A program made the translations under genes and the position numbers. The notes under the pieces were generated by a model. The model was not told where the DNA came from and made no database searches. It was given only the letters and a program-made list of their open reading frames with translations. 64,000 nt of DNA, from positions 97,761 to 161,760 of the forward strand of contig MNCI01004036.1 of NCBI GenBank assembly GCA_015680685.1, in the 5' to 3' direction. The stretch comes from Gnetum montanum. Lineage: Eukaryota; Streptophyta; Gnetopsida; Gnetales; Gnetaceae. Below, one piece after another: positions 24,106 to 35,649 of this stretch. Within the stretch, counting starts at the first letter, position 1. Every line of letters begins with the position of its first letter.

Positions 24106-24540
24106 TTTTGGAATTTTTTGCAATTTTCTCATAACACATAGGGAATTTTTGCAATTTTTCAAAGCCCAAAACCTTCCAGAGCTCATAACTTCCAACTGTT
24201 TGTCCAAATCACTTCATTTTTTGATTCTGCACTTATTGGAGGTAAGATTTTTATCATGGGGGCTTCAAACCTTAAGGTTTTCAATGAAATTTTCAAAACT
24301 TTTTCTCACTCCCCTAAGGATTAGTAACCTTAACAACATAAAAATATCAACTCTTCCAATAGTTACCCTTCCAATAACCTTTGAGAAGAATTATTCATAA
24401 TAATACATAAATAACAATCAGGTTCATTAAATTAACCATAATCACAACTTATCCAGGTGTAACTATTCTCAAGAGTTAAGGTATCCTAATTGTTTTAAGG
24501 TTACAAAATGATTACTAGTCTATGGCCTTATTGTAATTAT
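24106..24540 (+). other. Spacer upstream of extra ORF, shared by C and D
   Basis: Aligns with D (reverse strand, roughly 50165 down to 49720), including CTCATAACACAT, ACCTTAAGGTTT and an AT-rich stretch. It ends with a splice-acceptor-like pyrimidine/AG boundary, GTAATTATAG, exactly before the ATG of the extra ORF. D has TCATTGTCATTACAG there. No ORF in it. Confidence 0.65.
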
Positions 24541-27400
24541 AGATGGCACCCAAACAAAAGTATCCGTAGGAAGGAGAACCCTCACAACCATGGGAGAAAT
24601 GACCTAGAGCTGGAAGGGGCTAGCAAGAACAAGGCTAAGAACTACTAGAGGTGGCTCATGCAACAAGACCTCTTTGAGAGGAGCCCGAAGTGGAAACTAT
24701 TTGATAGATCCTAGAGGAAGAAGTGCCTATTGAACAATGCCAATGAGGAGAAGTGCCTGGACCTATGCCAAGGCTTGAGGTCATATTGACTCAAGCCTAC
24801 CTAGACATCATCAAGTCCTAAGAAATTCAAAGATCAATTCTTTAAGAGATGAACTTTAGGACATTTTTGGAAAATGCTGCAAAGGATGTCAAGACACAAT
24901 TGCAAGCCTCTCCCGTGTGGCCAATCATCATGTCTAGTGGGGAATGGTACATGGGAGAGACTTATCTCTTTTGGAGTAGCCAAAGACCAGGCTCTGTTAT
25001 AAAAATCAAGGATATTCAAGAGTCCTACTTAGCGAAGGCTATTGTACAAGCACTGGGGTTGCAAAACATTGGAAGATAGTTAGTAAAGATATCAACAAAA
25101 GGTGATCCTAAGGCAAAAAGGGAATGGACCCAACAATGTTATAGGGTGGATCATAAGGAGTATGGTGTGGTCACATCAGTAGAGCAGATTTATTTCAATG
25201 TTGCAACCTATCACCTCAATCTAATAGTGAGGCCAAGCAAGGTGACTACTTTCTTCACCTAAGCATGCACCACTCTAAGTAGGAAATTTCTTGTTAACTT
25301 TCCATAGCTGATTTATTTGGAGATCAAGAAGAACTTCAAGGAGAATGAACATGGAAGGAAGACCTTGTCCTTTTCGTGCCTCATCAGAAAACTTTGCAAA
25401 ATGGCAGGCATTGTTCACTACTCTAATGATACTCTTTAGCATGTGCCCTTAGCCTCATGGGTAGAAGTCATGAAAGATAAGATGCCAACAACCACTCAAG
25501 AAGAGGAGCTACCACCACAACCACCCACTCAGGAGACAACATCGAAGGCCTATACAATCCTTGAGCATCTACAATAAATCTGAGAATAGCTCTTGAGTGA
25601 ATAAGAGTAACAAGTAGGAATGAGTGGGGTAGATTCATCTATGTATCGGCTGGCAATGAGTCACCTTAATGAGGTGGCTTGAATAGTTAGCCAGATGGAG
25701 AGGGGTGGTTCCATTTTCTCTACCCAAAGAATGTAGTTGCCTTCAAGGTCAGATCTCAATGCTTGAGAGGTGATGGTGTCATTAGTAACACATCATCTAT
25801 TCCCAAAAATCTCTGGGAATGCTGCCACTTTCTCAGTGAGGTTGGAGAAAGGCAAAGAGGTAACTATCTTAGTGATGTAGCACCAAGGGTAGGAGACAGT
25901 GGCAGAAGTGGTAGGTGACCATGTAACTAAAGCATTGAATGCACCTACAACATCTGTGCTAGATGTATTTGCACTTCAAGATGTGCAGATGTCTACAAGC
26001 ATGGTTAGTGAAAAATTGAATGTAGCCTAGTGTGAATAGTTATTGGAACGACTGGTAGGAACCAAGAACTAACTTCAAGCATCTTTGACCTCTTAGAGAA
26101 CATCATCACAACCTAGTCGAAATTGCTGAATGTAAGGGGTAGATGCATCATTTTGGAAGGGCAACTAGAAACGGCCCAAGAGCAAAATCAACTCTTGGCC
26201 TTAGAGGTTGTTAAACTTCGTGCTTGACTTGCAGAACAAGAAATCCTTAGCCCAACAATGACAAGAGATGAAGTTATCAAACAACTTTAAGAATGATTTC
26301 AAAAGGCTAAGGAGGAAGTAGTAATAGCCATCTTCAAATAGTCCGTGGTAGAAGTTGAAACACACTCAATTAAAAAGGACTTGAATCAGATGCACTAAGA
26401 AAATGAAGCATTGACCATGCAAAATCATCACTTACGAAATGTTGATGCTCAAAGAGATCAAATGTAAGAATTCATTCATCAACAATAGGAACAATTTGCC
26501 AAAGTCAACACTGAACTAAGGAAATTAGCCATGGAAAACCACAATTTATTAATGGAGGAGGTACGCACCTTGTGACAAAAGTCTACCATTGAGATTGCTG
26601 CTTAGAAGAACAAAGCCCTCAAATTTGAGAAAGTAAAGAATCACTACAGGGACCAGGTTGGCTTGCAAAATGAAATTAATAAAAAAAAAATCCAGATGGC
26701 AAAGGTGAAAGTGAATGAAGCCCTCTAGCAACTCTAGTAAGGAAGAGAGATGTGGCAGCCCATCATTGATGGGATTGAAACCTACAATAAAGCATAGATC
26801 TACTTGAAGGAGTTGCAAATCGAGGAAATGATAAAGTATATGAAGTTGGCCAATCTTTGTTACACAAACTTGGCAATGCTAACAGCCAGATGGCTGTGGT
26901 CAAAATTGAAGAAATAAGTGGATAGCTCATATTTGCTATACGAGGTTGAGTTTAAGCACCACAAAGATACCAAGTAGAAGCTTGAGACTGCTAACACTAA
27001 ACTTGAAGTTCTTAGAGGGCAATTCAAAGATCAACGATCTATCATTGAGAACCTAGCCAGATGGATGAATGACTACTAGGAGATGAAGGACACAGTCAGG
27101 GCATTCGACATTGAATGTAAATAGTTGATTGCCTAGTTTTTCAATGCTAAGGAGTTGTTTCTAGTGATCTCGTGTCCTTGGGATGTGCCCATTCCAAGCT
27201 ACATTGGGGAAGCTACATGGACGATGCATGATACTAAGAGTAAGGAGGAAAAAATGAAAGCATTGCTAGATGCTTTCTGCCTTCCTCTTGAAGTTTTAGT
27301 AGTAGAAAGACAACTAAAACCACCTCAACCACTGCTAGTGCATGAAGTTGGTGAAGGTTCCTCAGAGCCTCAGGAACCACCACCACTTGGGACCATTTGA
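24541..27400 (+). pseudogene. Element C extra 3' ORF (~950 codons), function unknown
   Basis: Located between pol and the 3' LTR, in pol orientation, where Athila-type elements carry an env-like gene. The frame is conserved against D despite stops: a Gln/Pro/Glu-rich start (MAPKQKYP), a folded-looking block with PVWPIIMSSGEWYMGETYLF (24910-24970) and KIKDIQESYLAKA, YRVDHKEYGVVTS, RKTLSFSCLIRKLCK (~25350-25395), then about 500 residues rich in Gln, Glu, Lys and Leu that look coiled-coil, and a Pro-rich end (QEPPPLGTI). I see no clear signal peptide or membrane segment, so an envelope role is not supported. The start is fixed by the acceptor-like site and by agreement with D. Broken by more than ten stops. 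Confidence 0.6.
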
Positions 27401-27633
27401 TCTTCTCCAACAAGCTTCACACCATCAAGGAACATGTTGTCCAATTTTTGAAGAGTCATGTTCTAGTGCTCAATTTTGTGTCCTAAACACCACCATTTTT
27501 ATAATGTGTTGATCCGTACACTTGGACATTTCATTTTTTGTCAAGTCATTCATTTTTTTTATTGAAGAATAATCAATCAATAATTCCATTCCTTCCCAAT
27601 TTTGTAAAAGAACTTGAGGACAAGTTTTCATTC
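27401..27633 (+). other. Element C terminal non-coding region
   Basis: Short region after the extra ORF. It holds the block GTAAAAGAACTTGAGGA before the polypurine tract, conserved in all elements. No ORF supported. Confidence 0.6.
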
Positions 27634-27646
27634 AGTCATGGGGGTA
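27634..27646 (+). promoter_or_regulatory. Polypurine tract of element C
   Basis: AGTCATGGGGGTA immediately before the 3' LTR start, as in the other elements. Confidence 0.85.
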
Positions 27647-27742
27647 TGATGAGTCATTGTTGGTCGGCTACATCGACAAGGTCTTGTCGACATAGTCGAT
27701 CGTGTCGACAAGGCCCTATCAATGCAGTGTTTGTCCATCGCC
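27647..27742 (+). promoter_or_regulatory. U3 cassette of LTR C: TCGACAAG inverted repeats
   Basis: TCGACAAG (27673-27680) and its reverse complement CTTGTCGA (27683-27690) form an almost perfect palindrome. TCGACAAG recurs at 27705-27712, with TCGATCG between. The block ends just before TATAAATA and is unlike the other U3 regions. Confidence 0.6.
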
Positions 27743-28532
27743 TATAAATATGTGCCTACTAGCTACGTTTATGGTAATCTAGATTTTAGTAGCAGTGAAG
27801 CTCTTGCATGTTTTCCATTCGAAAGTTAGAATTTTCTCCCCCAAGTGCCCGTAGCAGGAGTCATTGAGTGTATAGATCTTTATTCGAGAATTATTGTACT
27901 TGAGCATAATAGTGTGTGCAGCAATAAAAATGAGCTTTTTGATAAACCTTGCAACACTTTGGATAGATTAGCTATTTTATTTATGCATTTATTGTTTCCA
28001 ATTATTTATTAAATGTTTTCAATTAATTAACAATTACTTTCTAGTTATTATGTTAGATAAGCAATTAAGCTAGATAGATCACACACATAAGTAAACTGCT
28101 TTGAGCATAACACATATTTGCTTGGTAATCCCAATAGCGTTATCGCTTGGTACGCCTAGTAGCATAGCACTTGGTCACCTAGTAGTTGGTATGTGGGTTT
28201 AGGAGGTGTACAGAAAGTGGGAATTAATACTTATGTTAGGATTAGTTAAATACTAGTAAATTAGTTAATTTAGATTAGTTAATCAAATTACTTTTATTTA
28301 CATTTGACCATTTACTTATAAAACATAAAAAATGATAAAAATTGAATGCTTCAGTTACATTTAACCATACCAATGAGTGTGATTGGGAAGACAACGATTA
28401 ACCTTAAGGCTAGATTCACTTCCTAAAGGGCTAGTGCACTAGAAATGACAAAGTTTGTGAAATTTGACTGAATCACACATGAAAGCTTTATGATTCATAT
28501 GGTTGGGCATAGGGGTACCTTGTTGCTCATTA
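27647..28532 (+). repeat. 3' LTR of element C (886 bp)
   Basis: Starts TGATGAG and ends CTCATTA (CTCATCA with one transition). TATAAATA is at 27743-27750 and AATAAA near 27924. The U5 carries repeats of TTGGTA with AGCGTTAT/AGCATAG. Close relative of the D LTR, which is inverted at 39005-39866. Confidence 0.9.
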
Positions 28533-28569
28533 GAAGGAAATCAACTTATCCAAGGGAGTAAGAGATCTT
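28533..28569. other. Short unassigned stretch between C and G
   Basis: A 37-bp remnant between the end of LTR C and the copia-like LTR. Its last bases, ATCTT, are the probable target duplication of G; the partner CTCTT is at 37970-37974. Confidence 0.5.
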
Positions 28570-29281
28570 TGTGGATCAGGAACTTAGAAGGGGAATTGAA
28601 TAAGTTCCAAATTAAAATTGCACTTACCACACAAAACACACTTAATTTTACATGGTTCCCCAAATTGGGTACGTCCACACTTGGAGGATAGAATCCATGC
28701 ACACCTTCGGACTTTGTTTCTCAAAAATGTGGTTTGAAGGGCACCACACCCTATATAAGCTCTGAGCTCTACTCTAGAGTTTTTCGTGGTTCCGAAACCA
28801 CTCAACCCCTTAAGGTACCAACAAGCTTAGAATGTGGTTTTAAGGATCCCAAAAGTTTTGCAAAATTGAGCTCCACTATGGAGTGTTTTGATGCTACAAA
28901 CCACTCAACAATGTAAGGTCCCAACAAGCTCCATGTGGGTGCCTTCTTATAAGAAACACATCAACCCCACAAGGCAACTAGAAAGAGAGAAAGAAATAAG
29001 GAAGAAATGTAACTAAATTTATAAGTCCTTGTACTTTGAAGCTCAGTAAAACATACAACTAAGCAAATGATGTTACAATGAAGAGCAAGAATACATTTAC
29101 ATAGAATAGATAATTAGGAGCTTGAATGTAAACAGTGCTTGCATAATTTCCAAGATTTTGATATCTTCTTATAGCCTTGGAGTTTTTGAAAACTCCTTGA
29201 ACTTTATGCAACAACTAGTTTAGACATCTCCTTTGAAGTTGGGATATCTGCGTAAGATTGGCCTCAATTCAAGAGAGACAT
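28570..29281 (-). repeat. 3' LTR of element G, distal piece
   Basis: Aligns with 36915 to about 37596: TGTGGATYAG start, the TTCCAAATTAAAATT block and GGCCTCAATTCA. It breaks off at GACAT (29277-29281), where insertion H begins. Confidence 0.85.
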
Positions 29282-31365
29282 TGTTGGTGACCATTTGGGA
29301 TTGCCAACATTTGGCCTTTGATCTCATGACTTGGATCATAGGAAATGAAGCTATTCCTTTGAATAGGGTTTAGGTGCTTGTTGGGGTCTGACAACATCAA
29401 GGCCTAGATACCTCCACATAAACTTAATGCTTATAGAGCGAAACAAACATGAACATGTAGTTGCTATTGTGATTGTGGAAATGGTTGGGTTTGTGTATGA
29501 AACTATAATTGGCTATTGTAACAAAAATTTAACGAAGCTTGTCAAACATTGTGAGTCATTAAAGATTCCTATTTTGTCAAGTCACCTAGTCTATATAGTC
29601 CCTATAGTATGTTGCTTGAAATAAATAAAATTTCACAAAAATGCTTGAGCATAATTCTACCAAAATCTACTCCTAAGTTTCCTAGAGAGAAAGTTCCACA
29701 AGAAAACTAGAAATAAAGTGAGATTCAATGGATTTAGAAAAAGAAAAGAAAAGAAAGGATAATTTGTGTGATATCTCAAACATTTAAGCAAGATAAATTG
29801 ACATGAGAAAACACTTTGCATAAAGCTATTCCAATTTAATCTAAATATTACAAATTGTCCAAACCCTCTAACTTCAACAAGTAATTTCATAAAAGACACT
29901 CTTATTCAACTACCAAAATGCTTTGTAAATGATAAAGTACAAGCTTTAATTTGGCTACTTAATAGTTGTTAAGAATTGCAAACAATAGAGTTTTTAGAAA
30001 ATTTTTGACAATTTGAAGATTGAAATATTAAGGCAATAAAATTTTAAAAAAATGAAGCTATTTTAATCATCTTAAAGTATTAAAGATTTTCTAGATCCTC
30101 TTGACTCAAACAACCAATTTCTATAAGACCTTACTTTTAAATTATTCAAGATGCTTTTCTAAGACAACATAAGCTCTTATATGGCAAACCCAATAGAAGT
30201 CTAGTATTGCGCAAAAAAAAAAGAGCTATAAGAGCAATTAGAATATACCAAAATTAAATGCCAAGCACGATACTATCTAAACCATTAACTAAGCAACTAA
30301 AGACAAAATGAGAAGAAAAGGACTCATAGGATTAAAATGAAGTAGCTAAATTTATGCCTTTAGTAAGCCATGCTTTACAATCTTTAATATATTTCTTCCA
30401 AGTTTCTTATTTTCCAAAATCCTTTCCCTTATTTTACCCTTGAAGCCTTTTTATAGTGACTTTTGGGTAGTTACAATCATCATGGAAGATTAAGGTGAAT
30501 TACAAATATCTAGGATATTAACTTATAACCATCTTGAAAAGTTGTAACTTCCATAGGAAGTTATTTGAGAAATTCAAGCCATAGTTGGAAAGTGTCCTAT
30601 TAGATGCATAATAATACTTACTATAGAGATATAAGCTAGGGTTGAAAAGTGTCTAGTTCATGTATGATATTAGGTAAATATCCCATGATTTTTTTATTTG
30701 AATATTTTTTTATAGGGGTGCCTAATATTTACATCCAATGGTCATCTTTGGTTAACTTATGAGGTTGTAGAAAGGTTTCATTTTTACATAAGAAACTCCT
30801 ATGTCTAGTGAGGAAACTAAACCTTCACAAACAAATATAGTTGAATATAAAATCAATTTAGTAGATGGCCAATGAAAAAAATGAAAAAATACTTTTCAAC
30901 ATTGAGGGCTTGAAATAATTTTCCATATTCCTCTTTATGGCCATATTCTTCATATTGTTTATAAATCGCAAGAATAAGCTCATCCCTTAAATTTTTCTCA
31001 TCATGCTTCTACCAACTGTAGCTGGGGCACAATATTCATGTTGATGCATAAATTTTGCATGCACCAGCACCTTGGGAAAAACTCATTTAAGAAGACTATT
31101 ACCTAGGGCACCTCTTGTATGGGTATGGAAACCCAAGAATAGTCTTAGCTGGAGAGGGCTATGTGATGTTTCAAAAAGATAAATTAAATTCAAAGTTGGG
31201 GGATTTAAATTGAACAACAGTATTGAATTTCAAGACTTAATGCAAATACAATAATAGTTAATTAAAAATAAAATAAAATTTTCCTTGGTCCCCTGTCACT
31301 ACTGTCGAATCGTGCCGCTGGTTCATTATAGATGCTACCGTAGTTGACACTGCTTGTAGTCATTA

Positions 31366-31370
<5 letters not shown>

Positions 31371-31406
<36 letters not shown>
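31371..31406. repeat. (GA)18 microsatellite
   Basis: An uninterrupted run of 18 GA units, inside insertion H. Confidence 0.95.
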
Positions 31407-31409
<3 letters not shown>

Positions 31410-32280
31410 ATCTAGTGTTCCACCACCACATGCCTTACCAGTGCCTACCATGCAACCTGCCATTGGTGGTAGAAAATCAAAGGAGGTCACTTGTTGCAGG
31501 TTCACCATTGCCAAAGAAAAGAGAAATAGTCAGAGGAAGGAGAGAAAATCTCACGCACCTCGTTAGAGAGGAGAGGTTGGTTGATGGTGCCCATTGATGC
31601 ATCTCTTACATGTAGATAGAATGCACCCCATTGCCCACCATCACCAACAAGAAAGAGAGAGAGATACATCCTTGTTATTGGTTGTTGCCATCAAACATCA
31701 TCACGGATTGTCTGCCTCGTTGTTTGTCATGTGCTCCTGCACATGGCTAGAAGAGAGGCATCTAGTTGTTAATTCTGTGTGACGTGATTTGGTGTTATTA
31801 CTCACTAACATGTTCCTAACATGCACAAACACGTCTGTTATCATCCATGCTCACCAAAGTGAGGAGAGAAGATTGCTTGCTAGTTTTTGCATTGTTCATG
31901 ACCTGCTCTACCACTAGCAGGAACCTGTGTCACCGCTACTACCATTAGACACTGTAATGGACTATCTATGACTTGCAGCTTTGACGGGCATCTAGAAGGA
32001 GAGGAGGGTTTTGGATACTACTACATCTATTATGTGAGAGACTGTAGGTGTTGTCTGCTATTCGCGACCACGTCCATTGTCAGAGAGGAGGAGGCTCCCC
32101 CTGAGATTCCTGATGTTCACCAAAAAGAGAAGGAGGAAGTCATTGCCTACTAGTTTCTTGGCTGCCCCTCCCCTAGATCCAACGATTTGGGGCCCCCATA
32201 AACCTCCTAGATCTTTAATGCATTTGGTCTGTTGTTGTCGTTTCTTTTATAGCTATTATCCATTGGTTTAAATGCTCGTA

Positions 32281-32382
32281 ATGTCTATCATGAATGGCCA
32301 CCATCCAGCATTATCACGTGACATCTATCATGAATGGCCACCATCCAGCATTATCACGTGACATCTATCATGAATGGCCACC
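32281..32382. repeat. 40-bp tandem repeat, ~2.6 copies
   Basis: The unit, beginning CATCTATCATGAATGGCCAC and ending ATCACGTGA, is repeated at 32281-32320, 32321-32360 and partly 32361-32382. The first two copies differ only at the second or third base. Each full unit contains a CACGTG E-box/G-box core at its end. Confidence 0.9.
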
Positions 32383-33228
32383 TACATTTTGTTTGAATTG
32401 GCAGCTTGCATAAAATTAAACCTTATTAACATAGGCGATATTTCGAAACAAAATGGAAAACCCTAAAACTTTATTTATTACAATATATGCACTGGGATCC
32501 ACGAATCCTCAATAATTTATGCTTATGATGAGTACTCAAAGCAAGAGGGTTAATAAAAGTGGATCCAATTCTCTACGGATATTTTAAACTTAAAAAAATA
32601 ATTTATAAATCTAAAATGCAGAAGAAGTAAAGAAAAATAATTATGTATTAAATGTGACTTTTGTATGGGAAATTCTATTTTAAAATATAAAAGGTATAAT
32701 TTAAGTATTTTATAATATTTTAATACACCTCCCTACAAACTCATATACCCAAACTCCCACCACCACCTCTCAAAAATTGGATTGATTTAATCCATGTATT
32801 AGAATGCTTCTTCTTGAAATAGGTTAGCATCTTTGAAGTCTTATTCTAAAATCATAAACCATTTATCTTAAGAGTTTTTATATTGTTGATCATGGCCTCG
32901 TGCCTAGCATGGGCAAGGTTGGCATCAACAATTCATTCATCACGATTCTTGAAACATTAGTTAGAACTCCCTCCTTTGCCCATTCACTTGCTATCTTATA
33001 CTGTCTCTATGCTTGATCTATCCATTTGTTTTGATGCCTCCATTTGTTCTAGCTTGAACTTATTAACCATAGCTTAACCTTGTTCTTGGATTTAGATGTA
33101 AGAGATATATTAAGTCCTACCAATCTTGCTCATGTATTATTCAAAGGAAGAAATAAAGCATTCATAGAAAGAAGGATGAAATATATTTTATAAAGCCTGC
33201 TCCATCAAATGGTTGAAATGTGCCAACA

Positions 33229-33590
33229 GATGTCTCACTGAAAAATGGGACGTCTTCTATGGAATGTCTACTAGGAGACGTCTACTCTTGGATGTAGACG
33301 TCTCCTCAACTTTTGTGCTTTGTCTTTTGAGGCTTTTTTCTATCACTTTTCCTTCTTGCTAGTTCTTAGAGCATCTTGATTTGATTTGTAGCCTTCATTG
33401 TTATCCATGCTTGTTCATGCTCTCTTCTTGCTCATGTTGTCTTCATTTCGACATCTTGTCATAGATCTCATTCCCTTGAATTCTCAGGTTTCATTATGGA
33501 GTTCTTGTTCATGTCTTGCAAAAACATTATCCACCATAACTATTCTATGTTCTCCGTTTTCATTAAGGTTTTAACAAACCAAAAGGTTAA
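33229..33590 (-). repeat. 3' LTR of element G, proximal piece
   Basis: From 33234 it aligns with about 37597-37969 (the TCTCAACTTTTGTGCTTT, TTGTCATAGATCTCATT and CATTAAGGTTTT regions). 33229-33233 is the duplicated target of H. The first LTR bases (TG on the minus strand) are mutated compared with the partner, which begins TGTTGAC. Confidence 0.82.
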
Positions 33591-33600
33591 CCCCCTTTTG
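33591..33600 (-). promoter_or_regulatory. Polypurine tract of element G
   Basis: CAAAAGGGGG on the minus strand lies immediately upstream of the 3' LTR start, the expected place for the plus-strand primer. Confidence 0.7.
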
Positions 33601-35649
33601 GTGATGTCCAAAACTTAAGAAAATGGGTCAATAGTTCCCAAAATCAATTGAGTAAAGATGATGAAATATTATGCAAAGATGCATCTTTAATACAACACAA
33701 AAATTCATTAATCATTAAGATACTTATGAATTTTGAATGAGGATAGTTATGATCAAGGGCTAAGAAACAAGAATTGAATATCTTGTTTCTAAAACATTAA
33801 TACCATCATAATGTCAGAACCCTAAACTTAGGAAGATAGTCATTAATACCATCATAAGGTCACAACTATTGAAATATATTTATCAAGTATGTCAATAAGG
33901 AAAATTTATCCATCAATATGTTTGTTCAAATATATCCATCAAATATGTCCATAAGGTTATTATTATTTAATACCAATGTTGCCCATGATACAAAATCATA
34001 ATCGTATCACAATCATACAAGTCATCATATATATGCCATAATCACATATCATAGATCAAGAGAAGATAAAATTCTCCCCCTTTTTGGACATCATCAAAAA
34101 GGGAGTAGGGAAAATTTAAAACCACATTTTCAAGAAGATAGAGTAAGGATAATAAATTCTTCATCTAAGTAAAACTTGATTAGAATTTTTTCATCACATT
34201 TTCATAGTTAGAAACTATACATGGTATTTTCATGTGAAGGAAAACAAGTACATACACACCCAACTTATAAGAGATAGATCAAATTTTAGAACGAGATTAA
34301 GAGATAAAGCAATTTCTAATAAAGATGTTCACACATGTATCTTAAGGAAGCTTAAAGTATGTTACTCATTTATTTTCAAAGCTCCCTAAGAGGTTTTGTC
34401 ATAGAATAGAAGTGTGAGTACTTCTTCTTGCTTTAGTAGGTTTGAGATCTCCTAGGTAGAAATAGTTTAATTCATATTAAGAACAAGGGACTTAAATAGT
34501 CAAAGGATTATATATTCATAGTACTAGCATAAAGATATATTTAAATGAAGTTTAGATACTTGCACAATTGATGATTACTCTTAGGTAAAACAATTTTAAG
34601 GATTGGATAAAAAAAAAGTGCTCTTTTGGCTTCAAGTTTGTATATTCAAGAATGTTGAGTAATTCAACAAAGTTTATAAAATGGCAAAAATATTAGAGAA
34701 AATTTATTAGGCATAAATCATAATAAATTTATCTTGCTTGATCATCCAATTATGCCTCTCTTTGTCATTTTCCTATAATACTTGGTCCAATTTCTCATGT
34801 TAGTAGCATTTTGTGATAAACATGGATGCAATGCCTTTCTTGTTTCTCAAATATAAATTTTCTTCAAGGATAAAATTTTTAAGGACATGTAAACAACTCA
34901 TTAGTTTATGAGATAACATGAGAGATAGCCATCCTATCTTGATCTTTCTTTGAATCCCTTTTTATATAATATCATGTATTAAAATATGTTTTCTTTGATG
35001 ATTAAAGAATTCATAAGGTATGAAAATATTCAAGAACTGACTTATATTTAAGCTAGCAAGTAAGGAAATAGAGACTTATCATGAATTATCTTACTTTCTC
35101 ATAGATGTGAGAAAAGTTAATGGAACTTGAGATGAGGCCCTCTATCATGGAGTACCTCCTTACCATTTGATTTTCTTTCATTTACTCCTTTCTCAACGTT
35201 TCCAACCTTGTATGGAAATCCTTCTTGCTCATATCCTTCAAGATAGGAAAATATATGGTCTTTGATAGTATCATCTATTCTTTTGAAGATTTCTTGAACT
35301 TCAAGCTCATTCTCTTTCCAAGTTGTGACATCCTACAAGATGTACTTACTAGACTCTTCTTAGCAAGACCAAGTATTAACATTATTTTGTTCAATGTGAG
35401 GATAATAATCTAGTTTTTGACCACACTTTTTACAATATTATGAAGTATTTCTTTCATGAAAAGAATTATAAAACTTGATTATGCTTGAACTAGTACAGGT
35501 AGCCCTTTGTGAGATTTCTTCCAAGCTTTCACTTTTGAGCTAATTTTCTACATTTTCTTTGATCCCTTCTTCTTGAGTGTCCCTACATTTCTTTTTATCT
35601 AACAGAGTTAGTGGTTGGATCTTAGCTTTTATGTCTGAGATTTTCCTTT
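33601..35649 (-). other. Element G interior without recognised genes
   Basis: AT-rich sequence between gag and the polypurine tract. The minus strand has only short open stretches, such as a Cys-containing YCKKCGQK-like piece near 35430 and a Lys/Glu-rich one near 35200-35330. No protease, integrase or RT motif is visible. Either the pol was deleted or the element never had one. Confidence 0.5.

Larger units (their letters stand above)
17576..28532 (+). mobile_element. Element C: Ty3/gypsy LTR retrotransposon with extra 3' ORF
   Basis: The element has a 5' LTR lacking its first 243 bp (17576-18228), a strongly decayed tRNA-Asp primer site, gag, protease, RT, RNase H, an integrase cut off at ~24105, a spacer, an extra ORF of about 950 codons, a polypurine tract and a full 3' LTR. 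It is the most decayed of the pol copies. Element D, on the other strand, is of the same subfamily: it shares the extra ORF and the spacer. A deletion relative to D removed the integrase tail and the pol-proximal 3' region. Confidence 0.9.
29282..33228. mobile_element. Insertion H: 3947-bp TG...CA element, class unresolved
   Basis: Removing this segment restores colinearity of the G LTR with its partner at 37557-37620. The ends are TGTTGG and CCAACA, a 6-bp inverted terminal repeat. The flanks GACAT (29277-29281) and GATGT (33229-33233) correspond to one 5-mer, GCCAT, in the partner LTR. TG...CA ends and a 5-bp target duplication are typical of LTR retrotransposons, yet I see no long terminal direct repeats and no recognisable gag or pol. 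Inside are AT-rich sequence, a GA microsatellite and a 40-bp tandem repeat. No coding region is supported. Confidence 0.65.

Noticed and set aside
24541-27400. Extra ORF as an envelope gene
   Set aside because: The position fits, but I see no signal peptide or membrane anchor and the composition is coiled-coil-like. Left as unknown.
31415-32271. Cluster of four 60-64-codon ORFs beside the GA microsatellite
   Set aside because: Overlapping, short and low in complexity, with no recognisable motif. Not enough to call a gene.
32281-32382. CRISPR-like direct repeats
   Set aside because: The copies are adjacent without spacers and the sequence is plant nuclear; this is an ordinary minisatellite.
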